Below are positions 36,048 to 45,306 of a stretch of 64,000 bases of DNA, one piece after another; positions within the stretch are counted from its first letter, which is position 1; each line of letters begins with the position of its first letter. Origin of the DNA: Eubacterium sp. Lineage in GTDB: Bacteria; Bacillota; Clostridia; Lachnospirales; Lachnospiraceae. The DNA is taken from assembly GCA_022794015.1 (NCBI GenBank), contig JAAWDZ010000011.1, positions 23,910 to 87,909 on the forward strand, read 5' to 3'. A program made the translations under genes and the position numbers. The notes below the pieces were generated by a model, which saw nothing but the letters and a program-made list of their open reading frames with translations, was not told the origin of the DNA and made no database searches.

Positions 36048-37589
36048 ATGGGTAAAAAACCAACCGTATTAATGATTTTAGATGGATTTGGGTTAAATGA
36101 TGACAAGAATGGCAATGCTGTAGCATTGGCGGATACCCCGAATATTGACAGACTGATGAAGGAATGTCCGTTTGTAAAGGGATATGCCAGCGGGCTTTCC
36201 GTAGGCTTGCCGGACGGACAGATGGGCAACTCTGAGGTCGGGCACTTAAATATGGGTGCCGGAAGGATTGTATACCAGGAGCTGACCAGGATTACAAAGG
36301 AAATCGAGGACGGTACCTTCTTTAAAAACCCGGAATTGTTAGAGGCAATTGAAAATGTCAAAAAGAACGGCTCCGATTTACATCTCTACGGCCTGTTATC
36401 CGACGGCGGCGTTCACAGCCATAATACACATCTGTATGGGTTGTTAGAGCTGGCCAAAAGGGAAGGCGTGGAAAAGGTCTATGTACATTGTTTCTTAGAC
36501 GGAAGGGATACCTCACCGACCTCTGGCAAGGGCTTTATCGAAGCGCTGGAAGCAAAGATGGCAGAAATCGGCGTGGGCAAAATCGCAACGATCTGCGGAC
36601 GTTATTATGTCATGGACAGGGATAATCGCTGGGATCGTGTAGAAGCCGCTTACCGGGCGCTTACTTTGGGTGAAGGCGTAAAAGCGAACAGTGCAGTGGA
36701 AGCAATCAGCGCATCCTATGCAGACGGCAAGACAGATGAATTTGTAATGCCGACTGTAATCGAAGCAGACGGTGCACCGATTGCTTCGATCAAAGACAAT
36801 GACAGTATTATATTCTTTAATTTCCGTCCGGATCGCGCAAGGGAGATTACAAGAACCTTCTGTGCAGATGAGTTTGACGGATTTGACAGAGGACCAAGAA
36901 AGCAGGTTACGTACGTATGTTTTTCCGAGTACGACGTTACGATTCCAAATAAGAAGATTGCATTCAAGAAGGTAGAGCTTAAGAATACATTTGGGCAGTA
37001 TCTGGCAGATCATAATATGACGCAGGCAAGGATTGCGGAAACGGAGAAATATGCTCATGTTACGTTTTTCTTTAACGGTGGCGTAGAAGAGCCGAATCCG
37101 GGCGAGGATCGTATCCTGGTGAATTCACCAAAGGTTGCGACTTATGACCTGCAGCCGGAGATGAGCGCACCTGCAGTTTGTGATAAGCTGGTAGAGGCGA
37201 TTGAATCTGGAAAATACGACGTCATTATCATCAACTTTGCAAACCCCGACATGGTAGGCCACACTGGTGTGCTTGACGCAGCAGTGAAAGCAGTCGGTAC
37301 GGTGGACGCCTGCGTAGGAAGAGCAGTGGATGCTCTTGTAAAGGTGGGCGGTCAGATGTTCATCTGCGCAGACCACGGTAATGCAGAGCAGCTGATTGAC
37401 TACGAAACCGGCGGAAGCTTTACGGCACATACAATTAATCCGGTTCCGTTTATTCTGGTCAATTACGATCCGGCTTATACTTTAAAAGAGGGCGGATGCC
37501 TGGCAGATATCATTCCTACTCTGATAGAGATGATGGGTATGGAGCAGCCGGCAGAGATGACAGGAAAGTCGCTTCTGGTAAAGAAATAA
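36048..37589 (+). CDS. gpmI: 2,3-bisphosphoglycerate-independent phosphoglycerate mutase
   Basis: A 513-residue alkaline-phosphatase-superfamily mutase converting 3- to 2-phosphoglycerate with a phospho-Ser intermediate in GQMGNSEVGHLNMG. Metal ligands are in MILDGFG and in CADHGNAEQ near the C-terminus. AAGGAGG precedes ATG 36048. It is placed after khpA, 13 kb from the gapA-pgk-tpiA cluster. Confidence 0.96.
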   Translation: MGKKPTVLMILDGFGLNDDKNGNAVALADTPNIDRLMKECPFVKGYASGLSVGLPDGQMGNSEVGHLNMGAGRIVYQELTRITKEIEDGTFFKNPELLEAIENVKKNGSDLHLYGLLSDGGVHSHNTHLYGLLELAKREGVEKVYVHCFLDGRDTSPTSGKGFIEALEAKMAEIGVGKIATICGRYYVMDRDNRWDRVEAAYRALTLGEGVKANSAVEAISASYADGKTDEFVMPTVIEADGAPIASIKDNDSIIFFNFRPDRAREITRTFCADEFDGFDRGPRKQVTYVCFSEYDVTIPNKKIAFKKVELKNTFGQYLADHNMTQARIAETEKYAHVTFFFNGGVEEPNPGEDRILVNSPKVATYDLQPEMSAPAVCDKLVEAIESGKYDVIIINFANPDMVGHTGVLDAAVKAVGTVDACVGRAVDALVKVGGQMFICADHGNAEQLIDYETGGSFTAHTINPVPFILVNYDPAYTLKEGGCLADIIPTLIEMMGMEQPAEMTGKSLLVKK

Positions 37590-37600
37590 GATGAGAATGA

Positions 37601-37637
37601 GAGGCAAAGGCGTTTTTAGACGTTTTTGCTTCTTTTT
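37601..37637 (+). terminator. Terminator after gpmI
   Basis: A 13-bp stem with some G-T pairs (37601-37613 with 37620-37632) is followed by T5. Confidence 0.75.
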
Positions 37638-37745
37638 ATTTCTATGGGTGGTTTTCATTGGTTTGGAACTGTGATAAAATTATTCTGTAAAACTTGATGA
37701 TATATTCGAAAGAGGTTATACTATAGAAGACTTTATAAATTTTTG

Positions 37746-37774
37746 TTTCCAAAATTAGAATAGTTTGCTATAAT
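37746..37774 (+). promoter_or_regulatory. Probable promoter of the gls24-nusB gene string
   Basis: TATAAT (37769-37774) with a weak -35 TTTCCA (37746-37751) 17 bp upstream, about 30 bp before the Gls24-family start. It would drive the long co-directional set from 37.8 to 47 kb. Confidence 0.45.
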
Positions 37775-37803
37775 GAATGAAACATCATCCAGGAGGTATT
37801 CAG

Positions 37804-38181
37804 ATGGCTGAGGACAGAAAAGTATTTAAAATCAAGGAAGATAAATTAGGCAAAGTAAAGATTGCCGACGAGGTAGTCGCAATTATTGCAGGACTGGCTG
37901 CTACAGAGGTAGAGGGTGTAAGCTCTATGGCTGGCAATATCACAAATGAGCTGGTCAGCAGGCTTGGCATGAAGAATCTTTCCAAAGGAATTCGCGTAGA
38001 GGTAAAAGAAGGTGTGGTCCGGGTGGATGTGGCGTTAAACATCGCTTACGGCTATGCGATCCCTGAGGTGTCCACCAAGGTTCAGGAGAAAGTGAAGATT
38101 GCGATTGAGAATATGACAGGATTAGAGGTATCCGGCATAAATGTCAGAATTGCCAGTGTTGACATGGGGAAGAACAGATAG
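37804..38181 (+). CDS. Asp23/Gls24-family envelope stress protein
   Basis: A 125-residue Asp23/Gls24 protein (KIADEVVAIIAGLAATEVEGV; IRVEVKEGVVRVDVALNIAYG). Members are membrane-associated or cytoplasmic proteins linked to cell-envelope stress. In Firmicutes this gene commonly precedes nusB, as here. ATG 37804 follows AGGAGG. Confidence 0.9.
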   Translation: MAEDRKVFKIKEDKLGKVKIADEVVAIIAGLAATEVEGVSSMAGNITNELVSRLGMKNLSKGIRVEVKEGVVRVDVALNIAYGYAIPEVSTKVQEKVKIAIENMTGLEVSGINVRIASVDMGKNR

Positions 38182-38277
38182 AGGGTGCTGTACGGCATCC
38201 TCTTTTATGATTTGACAGGCAATTTACAAATCAGGATTCTGTCATTTGACAGGAGAAAAATGAAAAGGAGAAGCCAG

Positions 38278-38688
38278 ATGACGAGAAGTGAGATGAGGGA
38301 ACAGATATTTAGGCTGTTATTTTGTATAGAATTTTATCCGGAGGGAGAATGGTCAGAGCAGCTGATATACCTGGCAGATGATGAGGATGACGCAAAGGCA
38401 GATACCGCTTCGCAAAAAGATATCGACTATATTCAGACAAAGGCGGCGGCGGCGGCAGTGCTGGCAGATGAGATTGACGACAGAATCAACGCAGTTGCCA
38501 AAGGGTGGAAGACGAAGCGGATGGGCAAGGTGGAGCTGGCAATTATCCGCCTTGCAGTTTATGAAATAGAATATGACGACGATATTCCGACGGGCGTGGC
38601 CATCAATGAGGCGGTAGAACTGGCCAAGAGATATGGGACAGAAGACGCCCCCTCGTTTGTAAACGGGATTCTGGCAAAAATCGTATGA
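38278..38688 (+). CDS. nusB: Transcription antitermination factor NusB
   Basis: A 136-residue all-helical NusB protein that binds boxA RNA with NusE in rRNA antitermination. The N-terminus TRSEMREQIFRLLFCIEF and C-terminus PTGVAINEAVELAKRYG followed by FVNGILAKI are diagnostic. I chose ATG 38278 (GGAG seven bases upstream) over the in-frame ATG 38260. The stop overlaps the xseA start (ATGA). Confidence 0.93.
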   Translation: MTRSEMREQIFRLLFCIEFYPEGEWSEQLIYLADDEDDAKADTASQKDIDYIQTKAAAAAVLADEIDDRINAVAKGWKTKRMGKVELAIIRLAVYEIEYDDDIPTGVAINEAVELAKRYGTEDAPSFVNGILAKIV

Positions 38689-39941
38689 AAAAGAATGCAT
38701 ATTCGGTAGGCCAGGTAAATACCTACATTAAAAATATGTTTGCCCAGGATTTTATGCTGCATGGCATATGCGTAAAGGGGGAGGTTTCAAATTGCAAATA
38801 CCATTCTTCCGGGCATATTTATTTTACCATCAAGGACGAGAAAGCGGCAATGGCTGCCGTTATGTTTGCCGGAAGCCGCAGAGGTTTGGGCTTTTATATG
38901 CAGGAAGGAGATAAGGTGCTTGTTACCGGTTCGATTGAGGTCTATGAACGGGACGGGCGCTACCAGCTTTATGCAAAGGAAATTGAAAAAGACGGAGAGG
39001 GCAGCCTGTTTCTGCAGTTCGAAGCGTTAAAGCGCGAACTGGAAGAGATGGGAATGTTTGCGGATGTATATAAAAAGCCGATCCCGAAGTATATCCGTAC
39101 GCTTGGCGTGGTAACGGCGCCTACCGGGGCAGCGGTACAGGATATCCGGAATATTGCAGGCCGGAGAAACCCCTATGTCCAGGTGATTTTATATCCGGCG
39201 CAGGTTCAGGGGCAGGGAGCGGCAGAGAGTATTGTAAACGGAATCCGTACGCTGGATGCTTATGGCGTAGATGTGATGATTGTAGGACGGGGCGGCGGCT
39301 CGATAGAGGATTTATGGGCATTTAACGAAGAAATTGTAGCAAGGGCTATTTTTGAGTGTGAGACGCCTGTGATTTCTGCAGTCGGTCATGAAACAGATAC
39401 GACAATTGCTGATTTTGTGGCGGATTTGCGCGCACCTACACCATCGGCAGGAGCAGAGCTGGCAGTATATGATGTCTATGAGCTGTTTGATGAAATGGAA
39501 GGATTCAGGCTTCATTTGAAAAAAGCGATGGAGTGGAAACTGGAATCGGAAAAGGGCCGCTGCAGGAATTTTAAAAATCTGCTTTTGGCGAAGAGCCCTG
39601 CGTATCAGTTCAATGAAAAGCGGCAGTATACGGTAAGCTTGGAGGAACGGCTGGAGCAGAAGATGAAGTATTCTCTGCGGGAAGCGAGATACCGGCTGGG
39701 TATTTTGGCTGGACGGCTGGACGGTGTTTCTCCGGCAAAGCAGCTGAATCAGGGACTGGCATTTGTGACAGATGTGGAGGGCAGGCGGATTGGCGGGATT
39801 GCAGGCACAAAGCCTGGTGATGAAATCCGGGTACGCCTTAGGGACGGAATCGTTAATGCCGAGGTAAAGGGCACGACGCCTGTGGGGGCGGACAGCTGTG
39901 GCTTTGGAGAAGAAATCGGGGGCTGTTTCCCACCGGGATAA
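38685..39941 (+). CDS. xseA: Exodeoxyribonuclease VII large subunit
   Basis: A 418-residue subunit of the single-strand DNA exonuclease VII. The N-terminal OB fold (about 1-100, VSNCKYHSSGHIYFTIKD) binds DNA; the catalytic core (about 115-330) includes GVVTAPTGAAVQDI, VGRGGGSIEDLWAFN and VGHETDTTI. The C-terminal helical region is short. It overlaps nusB by 4 bp and precedes xseB. Confidence 0.95.
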   Translation: MKKNAYSVGQVNTYIKNMFAQDFMLHGICVKGEVSNCKYHSSGHIYFTIKDEKAAMAAVMFAGSRRGLGFYMQEGDKVLVTGSIEVYERDGRYQLYAKEIEKDGEGSLFLQFEALKRELEEMGMFADVYKKPIPKYIRTLGVVTAPTGAAVQDIRNIAGRRNPYVQVILYPAQVQGQGAAESIVNGIRTLDAYGVDVMIVGRGGGSIEDLWAFNEEIVARAIFECETPVISAVGHETDTTIADFVADLRAPTPSAGAELAVYDVYELFDEMEGFRLHLKKAMEWKLESEKGRCRNFKNLLLAKSPAYQFNEKRQYTVSLEERLEQKMKYSLREARYRLGILAGRLDGVSPAKQLNQGLAFVTDVEGRRIGGIAGTKPGDEIRVRLRDGIVNAEVKGTTPVGADSCGFGEEIGGCFPPG

Positions 39942-40016
39942 AAAGAGTTGCGCCTGTATAACGGGAAAGCAGCGGACATCAGAAAAAGAAAGGCTTCAGA
40001 CAGAAAGGCATTAAAC

Positions 40017-40238
40017 ATGGAAGAAAAAAAAGACGGGCAGACAAGATTAAAACTGGAAGAATTGTTTGCCGAAATCGAAGATATTTTAGAACAGATGGAT
40101 GACAAGGAGATTTCACTTGAGAAATCTTTCCTTTTATACGAAGAGGGAATGAAAAAACTAAAACAATGCAATGATAAAATTGACCAGGTAGAGAAGAAAA
40201 TGCAGGTAATCAGTGAGCAGGGCCTGGAAGAATTTTAA
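40017..40238 (+). CDS. xseB: Exodeoxyribonuclease VII small subunit
   Basis: A 73-residue helical subunit (LEELFAEIEDILEQMDD and SLEKSFLLYEEGMKKLKQC) that binds several copies per XseA. ATG 40017 is chosen since AAAGG precedes it and it fits the family length; an upstream TTG frame opening is not needed. ispA follows after 11 bp, a common Gram-positive order. Confidence 0.92.
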   Translation: MEEKKDGQTRLKLEELFAEIEDILEQMDDKEISLEKSFLLYEEGMKKLKQCNDKIDQVEKKMQVISEQGLEEF

Positions 40239-40249
40239 GGGAGCAAAAT

Positions 40250-41137
40250 ATGGAGTTTCAGACAGAATTAACAGGCAGACTGACGGAAATCGAAGCGATG
40301 ATAAAGCAGTATCTGCCAGTAGAAGAAGGGTATCAGAAAACGATACTTGAAGCAATGAATTACAGTATACTGGCGGGAGGCAAACGCCTTCGGCCGATGC
40401 TTATGATAGAAACCTACCGTTTGTTTGGCGGAAAAGCAAAGATAATAGAACCCTTTGCGGCAGCGATTGAGATGATTCATACGTATTCGCTGGTGCACGA
40501 CGATCTTCCGGCCATAGACAATGATGATTACCGCAGAGGCAAGAAGACGACACACGCAGTTTATGGAGAGGCCATGGGAATACTGACGGGAGATGCGCTT
40601 TTAAACTTTGCATATGAAACGGCGGCAAAGGCATTTTCCATGGAAGCGGACGGCGCGGATGTCGGCAGGGCATTTCAGGTCCTGACAGGAAAAGCCGGAA
40701 TTTACGGTATGGTAGGCGGGCAGGTAGCGGACGTGGAGTCGGAAGGAGAGGCCGTTTCTATGGACAGGCTTTCGTTTATTTACCGCCTGAAGACAGGTGC
40801 GCTGATTGAAGCGGCGATGGTGACAGGCGCGGTTTTAGCCGGGGCATCTGTGTCAGAGCAGCAGCTGATAGAGCAGGTAGCTGCAGATATCGGGATGGCA
40901 TTTCAGATTCAGGACGATATTTTGGATGTGACGAGCACATTGGAGGTACTGGGCAAACCCATCGGCAGCGACCAGAAGAATCAGAAGGCAACATATGTGG
41001 CGCTTATGGGAATGGACAAGGCAAAAGAGAAGGCGAAAGAGCTGTTTGCAGAGGCAATGGACAGACTGGAGTCACTTTCGGTAAAAAACCCGTTTTTGTC
41101 GGAGTTGCTGCGGGCTTTGGTGCGTCGGGAAAAATAG
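40250..41137 (+). CDS. ispA: Farnesyl diphosphate synthase (polyprenyl synthetase)
   Basis: A 295-residue class-I prenyltransferase that condenses IPP with DMAPP and GPP. The first Asp-rich motif is HDDLPAIDNDD, the second QIQDDILD, with GGKRLRPML near the N-terminus. Residues just before the first motif suit a C15 product. It sits between xseB and dxs, linking the non-mevalonate pathway to prenyl chain synthesis. Confidence 0.94.
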   Translation: MEFQTELTGRLTEIEAMIKQYLPVEEGYQKTILEAMNYSILAGGKRLRPMLMIETYRLFGGKAKIIEPFAAAIEMIHTYSLVHDDLPAIDNDDYRRGKKTTHAVYGEAMGILTGDALLNFAYETAAKAFSMEADGADVGRAFQVLTGKAGIYGMVGGQVADVESEGEAVSMDRLSFIYRLKTGALIEAAMVTGAVLAGASVSEQQLIEQVAADIGMAFQIQDDILDVTSTLEVLGKPIGSDQKNQKATYVALMGMDKAKEKAKELFAEAMDRLESLSVKNPFLSELLRALVRREK

Positions 41138-41147
41138 AGGTGCCGTT

Positions 41148-43019
41148 ATGGTATTGGAGAAGATAAAGCAGGAAAATGATATTAAAAAGATAGACAGGAC
41201 GGAGCTTCCGATTCTGGCGGACGAAATCAGGGAATTTCTGATTCAGAAGATTTCGGTTACGGGCGGACATCTGGCTTCGAACCTTGGCGCTGTGGAGCTG
41301 ACGATGGCGCTGCATCTGGCATTTGAGCTGCCAAAGGATAAAATTGTATGGGACGTAGGCCATCAGTCTTATACACACAAGATTTTGACCGGGCGCATGG
41401 ATGGATTTGATACGCTGCGCAAATATGGCGGGATGAGCGGATTTCCCAAACGCAGCGAAAGCGAGTGTGACTGTTTTAACACGGGACACAGCTCGACTTC
41501 GATTTCGGCGGGACTGGGTTATGCGATGGCCAGGCAGTTAAAAGGCGAGGATTATAAGGTCGTTTCGGTCATCGGCGACGGTGCACTGACCGGAGGTATG
41601 GCGTACGAAGCGATGAACAACGCATCCCGGATTCGTTCAAATTTTATTATTGTTTTAAATGATAACAATATGTCTATTTCCGAGAATGTGGGCGGACTTT
41701 CCAGATATTTGTCGAATCTGCGTACGGCGAAACCTTACCAGGAGATTAAGACAGGAATTGCCAATTCCTTAAGCCGGATTCCGGTCTGCGGAGATCGGAT
41801 TGTAGAACGCATCCGTAAAACGAAAAGCGGAATCAAACAGCTTTTAGTGCCGGGAATGTTGTTTGAGGATATGGGTATTATGTATCTGGGACCGGTGGAC
41901 GGTCACGATATCTTTCAGATGGTGAAGGCATTTCGGGAAGCAACCAGGCTGCAGGGACCCGTGCTGGTGCATGTTATGACCAAAAAAGGGAAAGGTTATC
42001 TTCCGGCAGAACGGCATCCGGCAAGGTTTCACGGGACGGAGGCATTTCAGATTGAAACGGGAATTCCGAAGAAAAAACGGCTGAAAGCGAATTATACGGA
42101 TGTTTTTTCTACGGTGATGTGTAAATTAGGGGAGCGGGATACGCGTATTGTGGCTGTAACCGCTGCCATGTCAGACGGGACAGGGTTAAAGCGGTTTCAC
42201 AATAAATATCCGGAGCGTTTTTTTGATGTGGGAATTGCGGAGGAGCATATGGTTACATTTGCGGCGGGCCTTGCGGCGGCGGGGTTAAAGCCGATTGTGG
42301 CAGTATATTCTTCGTTTTTGCAGAGGGCGTACGATCAGATTCTGCATGATGTCTGTATCCAGAAACTGTCGGTTGTATTTGCTGTTGACCGTGCCGGACT
42401 GGTCGGAAGTGACGGAGAAACGCATCAGGGTATTTTTGACCTGTCTTATCTTTCAGGTATTCCGAATATGACTGTTTTAGCTCCCAAAAATAAATGGGAA
42501 CTGTCGGATATGATTAAATTTGCAGTTACATTTGAGGGACCGATTGCAGTCCGCTATCCAAGGGGAGAAGCATATGACGGGTTGAAAGAATTCCGGGCGC
42601 CGGTTATTTACGGAAAAAGTGAAATACTTTATGAAGAGAGTGAGATTGCGCTTGTGGCACTGGGCAGTATGGTAAAAATTGCAGAATCAGTACGAATAGC
42701 GCTTCATGAAAGAGGATATCGCTGCACACTTGTAAATGCGCGTTTTGCAAAGCCGTTGGATGCAGAGTTGCTGCGGCAGCTGGCAGATAATCACAAACTG
42801 GTTGTGACTTTGGAGGAAAATGTCATAAACGGCGGATTTGGCGAACATGTGATGGAATTTTTCGGAAGTCATTCTCTGAAGTCTGGCATAGTAAATATTG
42901 CAATTCCGGATATGTATGTAGAGCATGGCAATGCAGAGATTTTACAGCATGTGGTGGGTATGGATCAGGAGTCCGTCACAGAACGGATTACAGCAGAATA
43001 TCAGAGGTTGAACAGGTAA
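41148..43019 (+). CDS. dxs: 1-deoxy-D-xylulose-5-phosphate synthase
   Basis: A 623-residue thiamine-diphosphate enzyme, first step of the MEP isoprenoid pathway (pyruvate plus glyceraldehyde-3-phosphate). It has GGHLASNLGAVELTMALH, the ThDP motif GDGALTGGMAYEAMNN and a C-terminal transketolase domain with AEEHMVTFAAG. The start is 10 bp after ispA, and tlyA follows within 5 bp. Confidence 0.97.
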   Translation: MVLEKIKQENDIKKIDRTELPILADEIREFLIQKISVTGGHLASNLGAVELTMALHLAFELPKDKIVWDVGHQSYTHKILTGRMDGFDTLRKYGGMSGFPKRSESECDCFNTGHSSTSISAGLGYAMARQLKGEDYKVVSVIGDGALTGGMAYEAMNNASRIRSNFIIVLNDNNMSISENVGGLSRYLSNLRTAKPYQEIKTGIANSLSRIPVCGDRIVERIRKTKSGIKQLLVPGMLFEDMGIMYLGPVDGHDIFQMVKAFREATRLQGPVLVHVMTKKGKGYLPAERHPARFHGTEAFQIETGIPKKKRLKANYTDVFSTVMCKLGERDTRIVAVTAAMSDGTGLKRFHNKYPERFFDVGIAEEHMVTFAAGLAAAGLKPIVAVYSSFLQRAYDQILHDVCIQKLSVVFAVDRAGLVGSDGETHQGIFDLSYLSGIPNMTVLAPKNKWELSDMIKFAVTFEGPIAVRYPRGEAYDGLKEFRAPVIYGKSEILYEESEIALVALGSMVKIAESVRIALHERGYRCTLVNARFAKPLDAELLRQLADNHKLVVTLEENVINGGFGEHVMEFFGSHSLKSGIVNIAIPDMYVEHGNAEILQHVVGMDQESVTERITAEYQRLNR

Positions 43020-43023
43020 AAGA

Positions 43024-43956
43024 ATGAAAGAGCGTTTGGATATTTTAGTAGTGGAAAGAGGTCTTGCGCCTTCCCGCGAGAAGGCAAAGGCAATGATTAT
43101 GGAGGGAAATGTCTTTGTAGGCGGACAGCGGGAGGACAAGGCCGGCAGTATGTTTAAAACGGACTGTAAGATTGAGATACATGGGACTTCTTTGAAATAT
43201 GTTAGCCGCGGCGGCTTAAAGCTGGAAAAGGCAATGGCAGAATTTGGAATTTTCTTAGAGGGTAAGATCTGTATGGATATCGGTGCGTCGACGGGAGGAT
43301 TTACGGACTGTATGCTGCAGAATGGAGCCGCAAAGGTCTATGCCGTAGATGTGGGATATGGGCAGTTTGCATGGAAGCTCAGGCAGGATCCGCGCGTGGT
43401 TTGTATGGAAAAGACGAATATTCGCTATGTGACGCCGGGGGATATTGCAGACAGGCTGGATTTTGCCTCTGTGGATGTGTCGTTTATTTCACTGGATAAA
43501 GTATTAGGTCCTGCGAAAGAGCTGTTAACGGAGCATGGGGAAATGGTCTGCCTGATTAAGCCGCAGTTTGAAGCCGGCAGGGATAAGGTCGGCAAAAAGG
43601 GCGTGGTACGGGATAAAGAGGTACATAAAGATGTGATAAAAAAAATAGTGTGTTTTGCAGACGAGCTTGGTTTTGCGGTAAAACAGCTGGATTATTCCCC
43701 TATCAAAGGGCCGGAGGGGAATATTGAGTACCTGATTTATATCAGGAATAACGGAGATGTAAATGCGGAAATACCCTCCGGGCATCCCTCTATGCCATGC
43801 GGCAAAAGAGAGGAAATACCCTCCGGGCATCCCTCTGTGCCATACGGCGAAAGAGAGGAAATACCCTCCGGGCATCCCTCTGTGCCATACGGACAATATG
43901 TAGACATTTCAGGAACAGTGGAAGCAGCACATGCCGCGTTGGAGAAAAAAGCATGA
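43024..43956 (+). CDS. tlyA: TlyA-family rRNA 2'-O-methyltransferase with repeat insertion
   Basis: A 310-residue S4-domain/FtsJ-type methyltransferase. The S4 domain (about 1-65) has SREKAKAMIMEGNVFV; the methyltransferase (about 80-250) has DIGASTGGFTDCML and SVDVSFISLDK. Known TlyA proteins 2'-O-methylate cytidines in 16S and 23S rRNA. The odd part is residues about 250-295: three in-frame copies of a 15-residue unit (EIPSGHPSVPYGERE), encoded by a 45-bp tandem DNA repeat related to an intergenic repeat at 16.3 kb. The family normally ends near 270 residues, so this is an insertion near the C-terminus, probably tolerated. nadK overlaps the stop by 4 bp. Confidence 0.92.
   Translation: MKERLDILVVERGLAPSREKAKAMIMEGNVFVGGQREDKAGSMFKTDCKIEIHGTSLKYVSRGGLKLEKAMAEFGIFLEGKICMDIGASTGGFTDCMLQNGAAKVYAVDVGYGQFAWKLRQDPRVVCMEKTNIRYVTPGDIADRLDFASVDVSFISLDKVLGPAKELLTEHGEMVCLIKPQFEAGRDKVGKKGVVRDKEVHKDVIKKIVCFADELGFAVKQLDYSPIKGPEGNIEYLIYIRNNGDVNAEIPSGHPSMPCGKREEIPSGHPSVPYGEREEIPSGHPSVPYGQYVDISGTVEAAHAALEKKA
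43771..43905. repeat. 45-bp tandem repeat (three units) inside tlyA
   Basis: Units start at 43771, 43816 and 43861 with an exact 45-bp period; the third is cut short after about 33 bp. The core CATCCCTCTATGCCATGCGGC in unit 1 matches the complement of 16361-16381 at 20 of 21 bases. The period is a multiple of three, keeps the tlyA frame open, and leaves at least two other frames open as well. Confidence 0.85.
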
Positions 43957-44783
43957 GAAAATTCTGTATTATAACCAATCCCTATAAAGACAGGGATTTT
44001 TCCCTGACCAATCGTATGAAGTCTTATATCCAGTTAAAGGGCGGCAGCTGTCATAAAATTGCAGAAGGAGAGGATCTGCCGCAGGATGCGGAAGGTATTT
44101 TTGTACTGGGCGGCGACGGGACACTGATACGGACAGCTGGTATCGCATCGGAAAAGGGAATCCCGTTAATTGGCGTCAATCTGGGCCACCTGGGTTATCT
44201 GTGTGAACTGGAGGAAAAGAATGTCTATGCCGCAATTGACGAGATTATGAAAGGAAATTACATGATTGAGGAACGGATGATGTTAAGCGGTTCTTCCGAT
44301 ACCAGAAGGCAGGACGCACAGTTTCCAAAAAAATCCTTAAATGACATTGTAATCCTGCGCAAAGGCGCGCTGCAGGTGATGGAGCTTCTTGTTTCGGTTA
44401 ACGGGGGATATCTCCATACGTTCCGTGCGGACGGTATCATTGTGGCCACGCCAACCGGATCGACCGGATATAGCTTGTCTGCCGGCGGGCCGATTATCGA
44501 TCCCAGGGCGCGTATGATTTTGATTACTCCCATCAATGCCCACGATCTCAATTCCAAGAGTATTATAGTAGAAGCAGAGGATGAGATTACGATTGAACTT
44601 AAGTGCAGACAGCCTGAAAAGCAGGAACGCGCAGACGTAAATCTCGACGGAGAACTTGCAATGGAGCTTTCTCCTGGAGATTCCATTACGATTCGGGCGG
44701 CAGAACAGACGGCAAAAATTATAAAATTGAGCAAAATCAGTTTTTTGGAAATATTAAGAAAGCGAATGCAGATTTATACATGA
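43953..44783 (+). CDS. nadK: NAD kinase
   Basis: A 276-residue ATP-NAD kinase producing NADP. It has the diacylglycerol-kinase-like motif LGGDGTLIRTA near residue 57, then GVNLGHLGYL and TPTGSTGYSLSAGGP. ATG 43953 overlaps the tlyA stop (ATGA). A longer frame reaching upstream reads the tlyA repeats in another frame and is not used. argR follows, overlapping or 56 bp on depending on its start. Confidence 0.95.
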   Translation: MRKFCIITNPYKDRDFSLTNRMKSYIQLKGGSCHKIAEGEDLPQDAEGIFVLGGDGTLIRTAGIASEKGIPLIGVNLGHLGYLCELEEKNVYAAIDEIMKGNYMIEERMMLSGSSDTRRQDAQFPKKSLNDIVILRKGALQVMELLVSVNGGYLHTFRADGIIVATPTGSTGYSLSAGGPIIDPRARMILITPINAHDLNSKSIIVEAEDEITIELKCRQPEKQERADVNLDGELAMELSPGDSITIRAAEQTAKIIKLSKISFLEILRKRMQIYT

Positions 44784-44839
44784 CAGAAATTTTGGAAACA
44801 GAATCCGGTTTTGGATGTATTAGAAACGGAGCTGGGAAA

Positions 44840-45295
44840 GTGAAATCAAAAAGACAGGTGAAAATTTTAGAGCTGATCCAAAAAAATGAGATTGAAACAC
44901 AGGAGGAGCTTTTAGATTATTTGAAACAGGAAGGATATCAGGTGACACAGGCGACAGTTTCACGTGATATTCGGGAGTTGAAGCTGACGAAAGTCGCTAC
45001 AACAGGCAGCCGGCAGAAATATGCCGTATTGTCAGATAATTCAGAGGATCTGGCAGGAAAATATGCGCGTATTTTTAAAGACGGTTTTGTATCTATGGAT
45101 ATGGCTCAGAATATTCTGGTGGTAAAAACCGAGTCCGGAATGGCGATGGCAGTTGCAGCCGCATTAGATGCAATGGATTGTAATGAAATCGTTGGAAGCA
45201 TTGCCGGAGATGATACCATTATGTGCGCCGTGCGTACAGTAGAAGATACTGCAGCTTTAATGGCGCGGCTGCGCAGGATGATCGGGGAGGAATAA
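44840..45295 (+). CDS. argR: Arginine repressor ArgR/AhrC
   Basis: A 151-residue regulator with an N-terminal winged helix (KRQVKILELIQKNEIETQEE; VTQATVSRDIRELKL) and a C-terminal hexamerisation and arginine-binding domain (AAALDAMDCNEIVGSIAGDDTI in outline). I prefer GTG 44840, preceded by GGAG and matching the family's length, over ATG 44780, which overlaps nadK and adds 20 unmatched residues. It sits before recN, the usual Firmicute order. Confidence 0.92.
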   Translation: MKSKRQVKILELIQKNEIETQEELLDYLKQEGYQVTQATVSRDIRELKLTKVATTGSRQKYAVLSDNSEDLAGKYARIFKDGFVSMDMAQNILVVKTESGMAMAVAAALDAMDCNEIVGSIAGDDTIMCAVRTVEDTAALMARLRRMIGEE

Positions 45296-45306
45296 AAGGA
45301 GAATTT

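Noticed and set aside
43525..43896. Minus-strand frame with repeated WHRGMPGGYF units, and a plus-strand frame at 43797 reading the same repeat
   Set aside because: Both arise because the 45-bp repeat inside tlyA is open in several frames. The tlyA frame has the conserved domains, and nadK starts at 43953.
43771..43905. Possible CRISPR-like array at 43.8 kb or 16.3 kb
   Set aside because: Units are tandem with no unique spacers, one set is coding, and no cas genes are present.
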